Shown: positions 7,862 through 16,716, counted from the stretch's first letter. The stretch is DNA of 38,123 nucleotides from Verrucomicrobiia bacterium (GCA_028687435.1 JAQUAF010000055.1:1-38123); one strand, 5' to 3'. Notes: generated by a model not told the origin, from the letters alone. Made by a program: numbers and translations.

Positions 7862-8271
7862 GCCGTCCACCATGTTTTGAGCGGCATCCAGCCGGTGTAT
7901 CCAAAAAACCAGAAGACAAGCCGTCTGCCCGAAAAAGCTGCCATGGGAGTCGTCGCGACACACACCTCGTCCAGGATCAAAAAGGGACCGACAGGAATTC
8001 CAATCGAGCGGCTTCGAAAGGGGATGCCGGGAAGTGATGTTTTGCCGCCTGGATCGGTGATGCGCGCATAATGAACTCTCGAAGTGGGGACCTTTTGAAT
8101 GGGGGGTGAGGGAGACGTAAGCGCGACAGGAGAACCCAAGGCAAACTCTTCGTCAAAGGCGCGATCAACCTGCAAAAGCCCCAGGGTGCCCGTGATCGTC
8201 CATAACCCCATGTAGATTCCCACGCCAGACCACAGGGCTCTTTTTGTTGAACTTGTGAGTTTCCATTTCAT
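7858..8271 (-). CDS. Small membrane protein upstream of the ACP-like gene, function unknown
   Basis: 137 aa. One clear hydrophobic helix at about residues 13-34 (LWSGVGIYMGLWTITGTLGLL) and a second weakly hydrophobic segment near the C-terminus (RRLVFWFFGYTGW). The region between is Pro/Ser-rich and probably extracytoplasmic. I recognise no family. It is the first gene of the minus-strand trio and its TGA overlaps the ACP-like start codon (ATGA), which implies translational coupling. The 190 nt up to the divergent hydrolase gene should hold both promoters. Confidence 0.6.
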   Translation of the reverse strand: MKWKLTSSTKRALWSGVGIYMGLWTITGTLGLLQVDRAFDEEFALGSPVALTSPSPPIQKVPTSRVHYARITDPGGKTSLPGIPFRSRSIGIPVGPFLILDEVCVATTPMAAFSGRRLVFWFFGYTGWMPLKTWWTA

Positions 8272-8462
8272 GCGACTTTGCCGGAGCTTGACCTTCGGAG
8301 AATTTTTTGGGTCAGGGATTGTATCTCACGCGAAAGTCTCAATACAAGCTCTCTCCTTGTTCTGAAATTGAGTCGGCAGCATGACATTTTCCTGATCATT
8401 CGCGACAATCGCGTTGATTTTCGTTGCTGTGCCGAAAGGGTCTGATATTCTCCCTGCCAAAA

Positions 8463-9284
8463 ATGAAGAGAACCGCATTTTTATTTGTTTCGCTGGCCAT
8501 GGCGCTGACCCTTGGCGTCTCCGGCGTGGCGGCCCAGCGCATACAGCCATCTGGCAAGAAAATCGGACGGGATGAGCACGGCCATGCCATCTTTCAGGTC
8601 CAGGCGAATGGAATTGAAATCGGCTGCAAATTGATCGGCTCCGGCGAACCCCTCGTCATGATCATCGGGTTGGGCCAGACCATGGAGCAGTGGCCTCAAG
8701 AGATTGTTGAGACGCTGGCCGATCAATATCAACTGATCCTGCTGGACAACCGGGGCATGGGGCATACCACCGCGAATGATGCAACGTTCAGTGTCAAATT
8801 GTTTGCGGAGGATGTCATGGCCCTTCTCGACGCCCTTCAGGTCAAGAAGGCCCATGTCCTGGGGTATTCCATGGGAAGCACGACCGTGCAGAGGTTGTTA
8901 TTGGAGTATCCGCAACGATTCAATAAAGCCATCATCCACGCAACTTCCACGGACGGAAGCCAGGTGGCCAGGAATGTGGCCAAAGCCATGAAGGGCAAGG
9001 TGCCGGATAACTCAACCGTTCAGCGACAAATTGAAGCGACCACCCATTGGAGGACTCCTTTGGACAAACTGCCTTCCATCCCCAACCCGGTGATGCTCGT
9101 GGTGGGAACTGCGGATGCCGTGGTGGGAGTCAAGAGTTCAAAGACGCTGGCCTCCGCCATCCCGGGGGCCTGGCTGGTCCAATTCAAGAACGCAACCCAC
9201 TTTTTGATGTACGAAGCGCCGTCCGAATTTGCCAGGATCGTCTTAACATTTCTCGAAACGGATGCAACGGTAAGGCCAAAGTGA
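8463..9284 (+). CDS. Exported alpha/beta hydrolase
   Basis: 273 aa from the ATG at 8463. A signal peptide (about residues 1-24, ending GVAA|QR) precedes an alpha/beta-hydrolase fold. The nucleophile elbow is GYSMGS with Ser136, an HG-like region is seen at MIIGLGQ, acid candidates lie in VVGTADAVVG, and the catalytic histidine is in NATHFLMYEAP. Size and motifs fit esterases or lipases of the broad AB-hydrolase-1 family; the substrate cannot be told. An ATG at 8424 would place 13 residues before a normal signal peptide, so I prefer 8463. The TGA overlaps the GTG of the TpsA-like gene (GTGA), so two probably secreted hydrolases are translated in tandem. Confidence 0.85.
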   Translation: MKRTAFLFVSLAMALTLGVSGVAAQRIQPSGKKIGRDEHGHAIFQVQANGIEIGCKLIGSGEPLVMIIGLGQTMEQWPQEIVETLADQYQLILLDNRGMGHTTANDATFSVKLFAEDVMALLDALQVKKAHVLGYSMGSTTVQRLLLEYPQRFNKAIIHATSTDGSQVARNVAKAMKGKVPDNSTVQRQIEATTHWRTPLDKLPSIPNPVMLVVGTADAVVGVKSSKTLASAIPGAWLVQFKNATHFLMYEAPSEFARIVLTFLETDATVRPK

Positions 9285-12200
9285 AACCCTGTTGTTTATT
9301 TGGTTGGGTGACGGTTGCGCTCATGGGTCTGATCATCGCGCCGGGGGCGCATGCCAACCCGCAGGGGGAACAGGTCATGGCGGGATCCGCATCGTTCAGT
9401 CGCAGCGGCAGCGCCCTGACGGTCAACCAGGGAACTGACCGGGCCATCATCAACTGGCAGGATTTCTCGATTGGCGCCGGCGAGTTGACCCGGTTCATCC
9501 AGCCCGGCGCCACCTCCGCTGCGCTCAACCGCGTGATCTCGGGCAATCCCTCTTCCATTCTGGGGGCGCTGCAGGCCAACGGGCAGGTTTACCTGATCAA
9601 TCCCAACGGGATCCTGGTGGGGGCCGGCGCGCAGATCAATTGCGCCTCGTTCATTGCCTCGACGCTGGACGTCAATAATGACGAGTTCATGGCGGGAAAG
9701 GACCTCCGCTTCCTGGGGAACGCCAATTCCACCGCCAGCATTCAGAACCTCGGAAACATCAACGCGATTGGCGGGGATGTTTTCTTGATTTCCCAAAAGG
9801 TGGAAAACAAGGGGACGATTTCCGCGGCGGCGGGCGTGGTTGGAATCGCGGCGGGGACGGAAGTGTTGCTGACGCAGGCGGGCGGCCAGCGGTTGAGCGT
9901 CAAGCTGGTTTCCAATCCTCAATCGCCGTCCCTCAACGCCGCCACCGGCATCGCGAACGAGGGCCTGATCGCGGCTGCGCAGGCGGAGATCAAAGCCAGC
10001 GGCAACCTGTACGCGCTTGCGGTCAACAATGGCGGGGTGGTGCGCGCCACCGGCGTCGCGAACAAGAACGGGCGCGTGATCCTGACGGGATCGGCGGATT
10101 CGACAAGCTCACCACAGGCAATGCCTGGCGGGAAGGTGGTCAACACGGGAACGATTGCCGCCAGGAATGCGGACGGCAAGGGCGGGCAGATTGACCTGAC
10201 GGGGGCGGATGTGCGCCTCGATGGCGGGGTGATTGACGCCAGCGGCGAGACCGGCGGCGGGCAAATCCGGATCGGCGGCGAATATCAGGGCGGCAAAAAT
10301 CTGGCGGTGGACGAACTGCCCAATGCCAGGACGCTGGTTGTCGCGCGCGAGACGCAAATCAAAGCCAGCGCCACCGGCGGGCATGGCGATGGGGGCACGG
10401 TGATTTTGTGGGCGGACGAAAAGAACGCGGTTTGCGGCGACATCAGCGCCAAGCCTGGAACCCTGGACGGCAAGGGCGGTTTTGTTGAAATTTCATCGGG
10501 CGACTGGCTGCGGTTTGACGGCGCCCTTCACTTGAACGAAGGCGCCCGGGGCGGAGCCGTGCTGTTCGATCCACATAGTATTACCATCGGAGGAGCGGGG
10601 GTGAGTCCCTATGCCGATCCTTTCAGCACCAATCCCTCCACCGATTACACCATCAATGCCGCCACCCTTAACACGCAGTTAAGCCTGGGCAATGCCATTA
10701 CTCTGCAGGCCAACACCGATATCACCGTCAACAATGCCATCCTCGCCAACAACGGGGCCGGCAACGGCGGCAACCTGAAGTTCCAGGCCGGGCGTTCGAT
10801 CCTGATCAACGCCAACATCACCACCGACAGCGGCGATCTGACGATCATCGCCAATGAGACGGCGGCCAACGGCGTGGTTGCCGCCCAGCGCGATTCCGGC
10901 GTGGCAACCGTCACGATTGGCGGGGCGTACACGCTGGATGCCGGCACGGGCAACGTGGTGATCGAGATGCACGACGGCCTCGCCACCGGCACGAGCGGGG
11001 GGGTCTCGCTGGGGGACGGGGCGATCAATGGCGGCGTCATCCAGATCTCCAATCCGAACGGAACCATCTCGGCAACGTCTTCAACCGTGACCGTTCTCAC
11101 GGCCAGCGGAACGGGAAATGCGGTGATTCTGCGGGGGAACACGACCTCGCTGAAGCCCAGCCAGATCTCGCCGGCGGTGGGATGCTATCTGATCTACGCC
11201 GACGGTCCCTCCTCGGTTGACAATGCGTCCGGCGACGTCTCGGCGATGTATTTCGAACAATACTCGACTCCCTATTCGGATCCTGCGACTGACCCGGATT
11301 CCCTGTTCGACGGCACCAGCGGTTTCCTCTATTCGTCGGCCGCAACATCGTATACCGGACCTCGCAGTCAGGCGGCAATTATAGCGAATGACCCCGGCGG
11401 TTCGGGGCTTTTTGACTGGCTGTATCAAACTTACAACGGCTGCGGATCTCCTCCGGCCAGCCAGCTGACCGAGTCGCAAAAAACAGAGCTCCTGCCATAT
11501 GCCAGACTTGCGGCAGCGGTTTACGGGTATATGTCGGCGGATGACTGGACCTTGATCACCACCGTGACCGATTCAAAGCAGCCTCCGTATCCGGATAATT
11601 TACCCCCTCCGAACAGGCCCATCCCTCAAGGCTGGAGTGATTTGACAAGCAGCTGCGGCAATGCAGCCACCTATTCAGGGCTTAACGCGGCGGTTTACAG
11701 GAATTCCCAAGGTAAAACCGCGCTGGTCTTTGCGGGGACGGTGGACATCGACGACATGAATGCGGACGTTTACAACCTCAATGGGTATACCCCGCTCCAG
11801 TACACTCAAGCCAAGACCCTGGCGAACAACCTCGTGACCAAGCTCGGGGGGACGGATAACCTGGTGATCGTCGGTCATTCCCTGGGCGGCGACCTGGCCA
11901 AATTTACGGCGATGGACGTTGGGGCAAGAGCCTATGTGTTCAATCCGGGCCCCACCGGGAGCGACGTTCTGGGCAGCCTCAGCGCTGCCCAGCAAAACAG
12001 CGCCGCGACCTTGATTACCAGCCTCACGGTGGCGGGCAACGTGGTTTGCGCCAATTCTCCATACGATCAAGCGCAAGGGGACGTCATTTCCACTTTGAAG
12101 GTAACGAACCCCGCAGCCGCCGGCGCCCAACTCGGCCAACGATACTCGGTGAATGGCGGCAACATGGGGTTCTACCAGGCGCATGCCATCGACACGGTGA

Positions 12201-12541
12201 TCTACCTGCTGCAGCCTGCCGCGGCTCCGTCGACCTTGCTCCCCGACATCCTTTCGATCCTGGGTTTGCCGGCCTCCTCGTCCATGTCATTGAATGCCGC
12301 GGAACAGGCTCTGGCCGCGAAACTGATGACCAGTTCAACGACGGTTCAATCCCAATGCGAACAAGTTGCGCTCAATACAACGGGTTTTGCGGGCTCCCTG
12401 TCCGGCGCCGGAAACATGGCCTTATCCCTGGAGTTTCGTCCCGCGCCCGGTCCCCTCGGATTGGGGGCTCCCGCCTGGATGGGAAGCTCTCTGGCTTCGG
12501 CATCCAGCTTTGACGAATTGCGGAAGGAAAACGGAAAGTAG
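9281..12541 (+). CDS. TpsA-type exoprotein with haemagglutinin N-terminal domain and C-terminal lipase-like domain
   Basis: 1086 aa. A signal peptide (about residues 1-25, ending GAHA) is followed by a filamentous-haemagglutinin-type TPS domain with the NPNGI motif at 107-111 (LINPNGILVGAGAQIN), which directs two-partner secretion. Asn/Gly-rich beta-helix sequence follows to about residue 640. The last third looks like a lipase of the class 3 / DUF2974 kind: VAVYGYM-like start, KTALVFAGT, and the nucleophile elbow GHSLGG with Ser867; His968 in YQAHAID is a candidate third member. The start is the GTG at 9281, which overlaps the hydrolase stop and has AAGG 5 nt upstream. The partner TpsB follows at 12583. 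Expected location: secreted or on the outer surface. An enzymatic TpsA passenger with a lipase domain is uncommon among well-studied TpsA proteins, which are mostly adhesins and cytolysins. Confidence 0.88.
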   Translation: MKPCCLFGWVTVALMGLIIAPGAHANPQGEQVMAGSASFSRSGSALTVNQGTDRAIINWQDFSIGAGELTRFIQPGATSAALNRVISGNPSSILGALQANGQVYLINPNGILVGAGAQINCASFIASTLDVNNDEFMAGKDLRFLGNANSTASIQNLGNINAIGGDVFLISQKVENKGTISAAAGVVGIAAGTEVLLTQAGGQRLSVKLVSNPQSPSLNAATGIANEGLIAAAQAEIKASGNLYALAVNNGGVVRATGVANKNGRVILTGSADSTSSPQAMPGGKVVNTGTIAARNADGKGGQIDLTGADVRLDGGVIDASGETGGGQIRIGGEYQGGKNLAVDELPNARTLVVARETQIKASATGGHGDGGTVILWADEKNAVCGDISAKPGTLDGKGGFVEISSGDWLRFDGALHLNEGARGGAVLFDPHSITIGGAGVSPYADPFSTNPSTDYTINAATLNTQLSLGNAITLQANTDITVNNAILANNGAGNGGNLKFQAGRSILINANITTDSGDLTIIANETAANGVVAAQRDSGVATVTIGGAYTLDAGTGNVVIEMHDGLATGTSGGVSLGDGAINGGVIQISNPNGTISATSSTVTVLTASGTGNAVILRGNTTSLKPSQISPAVGCYLIYADGPSSVDNASGDVSAMYFEQYSTPYSDPATDPDSLFDGTSGFLYSSAATSYTGPRSQAAIIANDPGGSGLFDWLYQTYNGCGSPPASQLTESQKTELLPYARLAAAVYGYMSADDWTLITTVTDSKQPPYPDNLPPPNRPIPQGWSDLTSSCGNAATYSGLNAAVYRNSQGKTALVFAGTVDIDDMNADVYNLNGYTPLQYTQAKTLANNLVTKLGGTDNLVIVGHSLGGDLAKFTAMDVGARAYVFNPGPTGSDVLGSLSAAQQNSAATLITSLTVAGNVVCANSPYDQAQGDVISTLKVTNPAAAGAQLGQRYSVNGGNMGFYQAHAIDTVIYLLQPAAAPSTLLPDILSILGLPASSSMSLNAAEQALAAKLMTSSTTVQSQCEQVALNTTGFAGSLSGAGNMALSLEFRPAPGPLGLGAPAWMGSSLASASSFDELRKENGK

Positions 12542-12582
12542 CGCCGCAGATTCCCCGCCTTTTACACCGTCACGGTTTCCCA

Positions 12583-14358
12583 TTGAAAAGTTTCTCCCAT
12601 CAATTCTTCAGCAGCGCCAGAGTGTTTTCCAAGGCATTCCTGGTTGCGGGTGTGTGGGCGGCATTCCTGGCGTATTCCGTGCCGCTGATGGCCCAGGATT
12701 ACGAACGCATCGCTCCCAAAACGCCTCCCCTGAACGAGACTCCTGCCCGGCTGCCGGAACCCGCCGCCCCAGCCGAACCAGGGGGGGATCAAGTCCTGGT
12801 TTCGCCGCTGAACGGGTTGGTGTTTCTCAAGAGCGCCGGCCAGGTTCGCAAGGAGGGCCGGCCGGAAATCAAGGGGGTGTGGACGGAAGGGCTTGAGATT
12901 CTCAAGACAACGGAGTTTCAAAAACTGGCGGATGATTATCTTGGGCAGCCGGTGACGTTGAAGAGGCTGGGGCAATTGTCCCGCCGCGTCGTGGAGTATT
13001 ACCGGTCCCACGATCGTCCGGTGGTGGATGTGGTGGTTCCGGAGGGGCAGGATATCACTTCCGGAGTGATCCAGTTTGTGGTGGTCGAGGGCCGTCTGGG
13101 AAAAGTGAACGTGGAAGGCAACCATTGGTTTGACACGGAAATGCTGGAGGAGCAGATCCGTCTGATGAAGGGCGCGCTGATTGGAGAAAAGGCGTTGCTT
13201 TCCGACATCAACTGGCTGAACAACAATCCGTTCCGTTTGGTGAATCCCGTCATTGCGCGCGGCGAACGTGTGGGAGAGACCGATCTGACCTTGAAAGTGA
13301 AAGACCGGTTTCCCGTGCGTTTTTACAGCGGGTATGAAGACAGCGGCAACGATCTGACTGGCGACGAGCGGGTGCTGATGGGGTTTAACTGGGGGAATGC
13401 CTTTCTCCTGGACCAGCAATTGAATTACCAGTTTACCGGCGATTTGCATTTCAACAAGCTGACGGCGCATTCGGGCAGCTGGGTGATTCCGTTGCCGTGG
13501 AGGCACCGTCTGACGTTTTTTGGTAGCCACGCCGAAACGAAGGCGGATATCGCCAATCCGCTGTTCAACATGGGAGGCCATAGCTGGCAGACGAGCAGCC
13601 GCTATGCCGTGCCGCTGCCGGGGATGGGCGCCTATGCCCACGAAGCCAGCGCAGGGTTCGATTTTAAGCAGAGCAACAACAACCTGGAATTCGGCGGCGC
13701 GAATGTTTTCAACACGACGACGGAAATCGCGCAGTGGATTTTCGGTTACTCCGGCAGTTTTCGGGACGACTGGGGCAGTTCCGGGGTGGACTCCTCGATG
13801 GTTTACAGCCCCGGCGGAATGCTGGAACGGAACAAGGACAGTTATTTTCAGGTGGCGCGAGCCAATTCTTTTGCCGAGTATAAATACGCCCGGTTCGACA
13901 TGAACCGGACGACGCGATTGCCGGAGGATTTTGCCTGGATCGTCAAGGCCGGCTGCCAGATTTCGGATGGCAACCTGCTCGGCAGCGAGCAGATGGGGTT
14001 GGGCGGCTACAGCACGGTGCGGGGATATGACGAGCGCGAAGCGAATGGCGACGAAGGATACTTTGCCACCACGGAAATTCGAACCCCGCCAGTCAGTTTG
14101 GGCCAGGTGTTGGGTCTGCCCCGGCAGGACGATCAACTGCAGTTCCTCGGTTTCTTCGACTATGGCGGAACGAGCAACCGAATCCTTCTGCCGGGCGAGA
14201 ATGAAAACATCCAACTGGCCAGCACCGGCTTCGGGTTGCGCTATGCGATCACTCAGTACATGAGTTTGCGCTTCGACTACGGTTTTCAGCTTCACGATAC
14301 CGGGCTCAATCCACGTTACAACTCACGTGGCCACTTGGGCCTGGTCGTTTCCTATTAG
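12583..14358 (+). CDS. TpsB outer-membrane transporter (ShlB/FhaC/HecB family)
   Basis: 591 aa, normal for the family. It has a signal peptide (about 18-37, ending LMA|QD), a Pro-rich linker and a POTRA region (about 105-245, including GVIQFVVVEGRLGKVNVEGN). A 16-strand-type barrel region follows, with alternating aromatic sequence and the conserved barrel motif YSTVRGYDERE (about 478-488) that lines the pore loop; the chain ends in an aromatic residue (VVSY), as outer-membrane barrels do. It exports the TpsA protein encoded 41 nt upstream. The start is a TTG at 12583 without a strong ribosome binding site, so the exact N-terminus is less certain than the rest. Confidence 0.93.
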   Translation: MKSFSHQFFSSARVFSKAFLVAGVWAAFLAYSVPLMAQDYERIAPKTPPLNETPARLPEPAAPAEPGGDQVLVSPLNGLVFLKSAGQVRKEGRPEIKGVWTEGLEILKTTEFQKLADDYLGQPVTLKRLGQLSRRVVEYYRSHDRPVVDVVVPEGQDITSGVIQFVVVEGRLGKVNVEGNHWFDTEMLEEQIRLMKGALIGEKALLSDINWLNNNPFRLVNPVIARGERVGETDLTLKVKDRFPVRFYSGYEDSGNDLTGDERVLMGFNWGNAFLLDQQLNYQFTGDLHFNKLTAHSGSWVIPLPWRHRLTFFGSHAETKADIANPLFNMGGHSWQTSSRYAVPLPGMGAYAHEASAGFDFKQSNNNLEFGGANVFNTTTEIAQWIFGYSGSFRDDWGSSGVDSSMVYSPGGMLERNKDSYFQVARANSFAEYKYARFDMNRTTRLPEDFAWIVKAGCQISDGNLLGSEQMGLGGYSTVRGYDEREANGDEGYFATTEIRTPPVSLGQVLGLPRQDDQLQFLGFFDYGGTSNRILLPGENENIQLASTGFGLRYAITQYMSLRFDYGFQLHDTGLNPRYNSRGHLGLVVSY

Positions 14359-14369
14359 CCGGCCAAGGG

Positions 14370-14385
14370 ACACGTTCAAACGTGT
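14370..14385. other. 16-nt palindrome after the TpsB gene
   Basis: ACACGTT-CA-AACGTGT is a perfect 7-bp inverted repeat 12 nt after the TpsB stop. It could form a hairpin, but no T-run follows on the plus strand, so it is not a classical terminator. An operator role is equally possible. Confidence 0.35.
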
Positions 14386-14500
14386 ATATGGCCTTCAGTG
14401 TTCCGGAACGGCCTGCATGCCGATAATCAACCATGCAATATCGGAATGAACAACGGTCCCATGAAAACGATGACCAACGGCGGAACTTTTTCAAATGCAC
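14386..14500 (-). pseudogene. Collapsed copy of the membrane-protein gene at 6825-7379
   Basis: 14386-14441 matches 6934-6989 and 14442-14500 matches about 7306-7365, with only scattered differences. About 315 nt between these two segments are missing. In protein terms LPLVIVFMG-like sequence is joined directly to YCMVDYR-HAGRSGTLKAI-like sequence in a shifted frame. It is a duplicated, internally deleted and non-functional remnant. Confidence 0.8.
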
Positions 14501-14556
14501 CCTTCACATCGGCGTGATGTCCAGCATGAAACTTTTTACCGTTCTGCGCTGGCGGG
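14501..14556 (+). repeat. Duplicate of the 3' end of the CPBP protease gene
   Basis: About 56 nt (beginning CTTCACATCGGCGTGATG, ending TGCGCTGGCGGG) nearly repeat 16330-16385, the last codons of the protease gene at 15707-16390, in the same orientation. It abuts the collapsed membrane-protein copy with no spacer, so the 170 nt from 14386 are a chimera of three pieces. Confidence 0.85.
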
Positions 14557-14756
14557 GGGCGTCTTCTTTTTCGAGACGCCGGAGATGACGAATCAGGTTG
14601 CCAACTAAAAAGTGAGCGGGATTGCAGAGGCCGGGGTTTCCATATTCCTGGCCCAAGTGATACGCGCGTCTCTCCGGGCTTGGCAACGGCTGGGAGCGGT
14701 ACATTCCGAGCGTGAAGAGGTCGTTCGGATGGTCGTTGGTAGTGCATGCGCAAGAT
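14557..14756. other. Gene-free remainder between mosaic scar and lgt
   Basis: A 66-residue minus-strand frame (14704-14504) has coding-like codon choice in its first 48 codons (reading MYRSQPLPSPERRAYHLG) but then runs into the duplicated protease fragment read backwards. It has no ribosome binding site and no family I know. It may be the end of a broken gene; I do not call it as a gene. Confidence 0.35.
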
Positions 14757-15560
14757 TTAATGAGCGTGGCGGCGGCGGGTTAACAGCCAGAGGAAGAGCG
14801 CGGCCAGAGCCAGTCCGCCGAGGCACAGAAGCTGGCCGCGGGTCAGCCATCCAAAAGCCATTCCGACCCCCGCATCCGGCTCGCGCAGGAATTCCAATAA
14901 AAAACGCACCACGCTGTAGGCAGCCAGGAAAAAGACCGTTGCAGCCCCGTCGCGCCAGCGTTGGCGGCGGACCCACAGCATGAGGATGAACAGGAAAATC
15001 CCTTCCCCAAGAAAACCGTAGATTTGAAACGGATGCCGGGGCAAACCGTCCCCCGCTTGCGGAAAGACAATCGCCCAGGGCAGATGGAACGGACGCCCCC
15101 AGATTTCGCCGTTCATGAAATTGCCAAGACGAATGAGCCCCGCGCTGATGGGCACCACGGTGACGATGTTGTCGGCCAGATTCCAGAAAGAGATCCGGGC
15201 CCAGCGGCTGAAAAGATAAAGAAAGACCGGCAACCCAAAAAACACGCCGTGACTGGCCATGCCATGAAACCCGCCGCCATGCAGCCGGATGATCGACACG
15301 GGATCCTTCACGGTTTCCGCCCAATGGTAAAAAAAACCGTTTCCCAGCCGCGAACTGATGATGATGACCGGCGCCAAAAGGGGGATGAACCAGAGCAGGA
15401 GCCGGGGTGACAGCTTCGACCAACCCCGGCGGTGAAAATCGACAAGCAATCCCACGCTGGCGGCGAATCCCACCATATGGGCCAGGTTGTAGTATCGCAG
15501 GCCGGCATGTTCGCCCCATTGAATGAGGTAGGGGCTCAGATGATGGACATAGTGGTTCAC
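14757..15560 (-). CDS. Prolipoprotein diacylglyceryl transferase (Lgt)
   Basis: 267 aa inner-membrane enzyme that moves the diacylglyceryl group of phosphatidylglycerol to the lipobox cysteine of prolipoproteins. Visible family motifs are HGGGFHGMASHG (His-containing catalytic region), RLGNFMNGEIWGRP (the Lgt signature, RxGNFxNGExxGR), HPFQIYGFLGEG and EFLREPD near the C-terminus, with about seven hydrophobic segments. Start: a GTG at 15560 gives NHYVHHLSPYLI, the usual way such proteins begin; a TTG at 15596 would add 12 residues. Neither has a clear ribosome binding site. The lipoprotein encoded at 6169-6711 is an example of a substrate. The gene is divergent from the protease gene. Confidence 0.92.
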   Translation of the reverse strand: MNHYVHHLSPYLIQWGEHAGLRYYNLAHMVGFAASVGLLVDFHRRGWSKLSPRLLLWFIPLLAPVIIISSRLGNGFFYHWAETVKDPVSIIRLHGGGFHGMASHGVFFGLPVFLYLFSRWARISFWNLADNIVTVVPISAGLIRLGNFMNGEIWGRPFHLPWAIVFPQAGDGLPRHPFQIYGFLGEGIFLFILMLWVRRQRWRDGAATVFFLAAYSVVRFLLEFLREPDAGVGMAFGWLTRGQLLCLGGLALAALFLWLLTRRRHAH

Positions 15561-15706
15561 GGGGATGGTTCTTTTAATTAACCGATTCTCTTTCAAAGCA
15601 CAAATTGGGTTTTAAGGGGCGGGCTTCTTTGCTATGAACAACCCGCTTGAAACGGGCCTTTTCATTTTTTCGCATCGAGGGGGAAACCCTTTGCAAGGAA
15701 ATCCGG

Positions 15707-16390
15707 ATGCTGGATCGCGATGTGTTGCTGGCTTTTTGCGTCGCGCCGATCCTGGCGATCATTTTCAGATATTATCTGTCCCATCGTCATGCGACGCTCT
15801 GGTTCCTGGAGGTTTTGGGCAAAAAGGAGGTCACGAGTCATCTTGTTTACTGGAACTGGAGCGCGCAATCCTTCCTGTTATGGGGGGTGATACCGTTGAT
15901 CCTGGCGCTTGCAATTCATCGTTTGCCGCCCCGCCAGGTCGGCTTGACCGTGGGCGATTGGCGGGCGGGAGCGTGGCTGGCGGCGGCGCCGCTGGGTCTG
16001 ATGATCCTTCTCACCGCCCTTGTCAGCGACTGGCCGGATTTCCTTCGCACCTATCCGTTGGAACGCGGCGCCATTGGCAGCTGGCGCCTTTTCTGGAGCG
16101 CACAGGCGGCGATGGTGGTTTATATGACAGGATGGGAATTCTTTTTTCGCGGATACCTGATAGGCATTCTGCGCAAACCCTTCGGCCTCTACTGCATCTT
16201 CATCCAAATGCTTCCCTTCGTCTTCCTGCACTTTGGAAAGCCGCTGCCGGAGACCTTGGGAACGATTTTATCCGGACTTTATTTTGGCTGGATGGTCTGG
16301 AGGACAGGATCCATCTATTACGGAATCATCCTTCACATCGGCGTGATGTTCAGCATGGAACTTTTTGCCGTTCTGCGCTGGCGGGCATAG
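15707..16390 (+). CDS. CPBP-family (CAAX-protease-like) intramembrane metalloprotease
   Basis: 227 aa with about seven hydrophobic segments. Family motif 1 is WEFFFRG (143-149): E144 and R148 match the EExxxR core with Trp in place of the first Glu, a variant I have seen in this family. Motif 2 is FVFLHFG with H175, and motif 3 is YYGIILHIG with a further His. These residues form the membrane-embedded metal site of the ABI/CPBP proteases. The start at 15707 is supported by AAGGA 8 nt upstream; an ATG at 15647 would add a 20-residue non-hydrophobic leader. The substrate is unknown. The last 56 nt are duplicated at 14501-14556. Confidence 0.83.
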   Translation: MLDRDVLLAFCVAPILAIIFRYYLSHRHATLWFLEVLGKKEVTSHLVYWNWSAQSFLLWGVIPLILALAIHRLPPRQVGLTVGDWRAGAWLAAAPLGLMILLTALVSDWPDFLRTYPLERGAIGSWRLFWSAQAAMVVYMTGWEFFFRGYLIGILRKPFGLYCIFIQMLPFVFLHFGKPLPETLGTILSGLYFGWMVWRTGSIYYGIILHIGVMFSMELFAVLRWRA

Positions 16391-16446
16391 CTTTCGCCAT
16401 CAAGGATCCGCGAAAAATAACTTCACATTTTGCCGGGAGAACTATA

Positions 16447-16544
16447 CCCTTTTGGAAAGGCGCAAGCGGCGAGCCCTTCGGCAAGCTCGGGACGAGTCGT
16501 CGGCTTGTTCCGAGCTTGGTCGAGGGGCGCCTTTGCCAAAAGGT
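16447..16544. repeat. 98-nt imperfect inverted-repeat element
   Basis: The left arm (16447-16490, CCCTTTTGGAAAGGCGC then GCCCTTCGGCAAGCTCGG) pairs with the right arm (16510-16544, CCGAGCTTGG then GCGCCTTTGCCAAAAGGT), giving a near-full-length hairpin. It has no coding content and the size of a small mobile palindromic element. It lies just after the protease gene. Confidence 0.7.
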
Positions 16545-16597
16545 GAATTTAATGTTAAGGAATTTCAATGTTTGCAGAAAAATGAATTGGAGATGGA

Positions 16598-16697
16598 TTT
16601 TTTGACAGGATTAACAGGATTGACAGGATTTTTATGCAAGACAATGTCCGGCCGCATGGCCGAACAATCCTGTAAATTCTGTTAATCCTGTCAAAAA
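16598..16697. repeat. Inverted repeat built from ACAGGATTA units
   Basis: Left arm: a T-run, then GACAGGATTAACAGGATT and GACAGGATT (16598-16630). Right arm: AATCCTGTAAATTCTGTTAATCCTGTC and an A-run (16666-16697). An inner hairpin (CGGCC-GCAT-GGCCG, 16649-16662) sits at the tip. Such ACAGGATTA arrays are dispersed in various environmental genomes. The T/A runs at both ends could allow bidirectional termination. This element, the element at 16447 and the palindrome at 16702 fill the 368-nt gap between genes. Confidence 0.65.
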
Positions 16698-16701
16698 GTT
16701 G

Positions 16702-16716
16702 TCCGCCGCAGGCGGA
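16702..16716. repeat. 15-nt palindrome TCCGCC-GCA-GGCGGA
   Basis: A 6-bp stem with a 3-nt loop, the same design as the palindromes at 17805-17819 and 17834-17848. It lies 42 nt upstream of the methyltransferase start. Confidence 0.6.

Noticed and set aside
9047..9280. Longer start for the TpsA-like protein
   Set aside because: The extra residues lie entirely inside the hydrolase gene in another frame and would bury a normal signal peptide; GTG at 9281 has a ribosome binding site and the GTGA overlap.
14504..14704. 66-residue minus-strand frame after lgt
   Set aside because: Its 3' end is the duplicated protease fragment read backwards, with no ribosome binding site and no known family; at best a broken gene.
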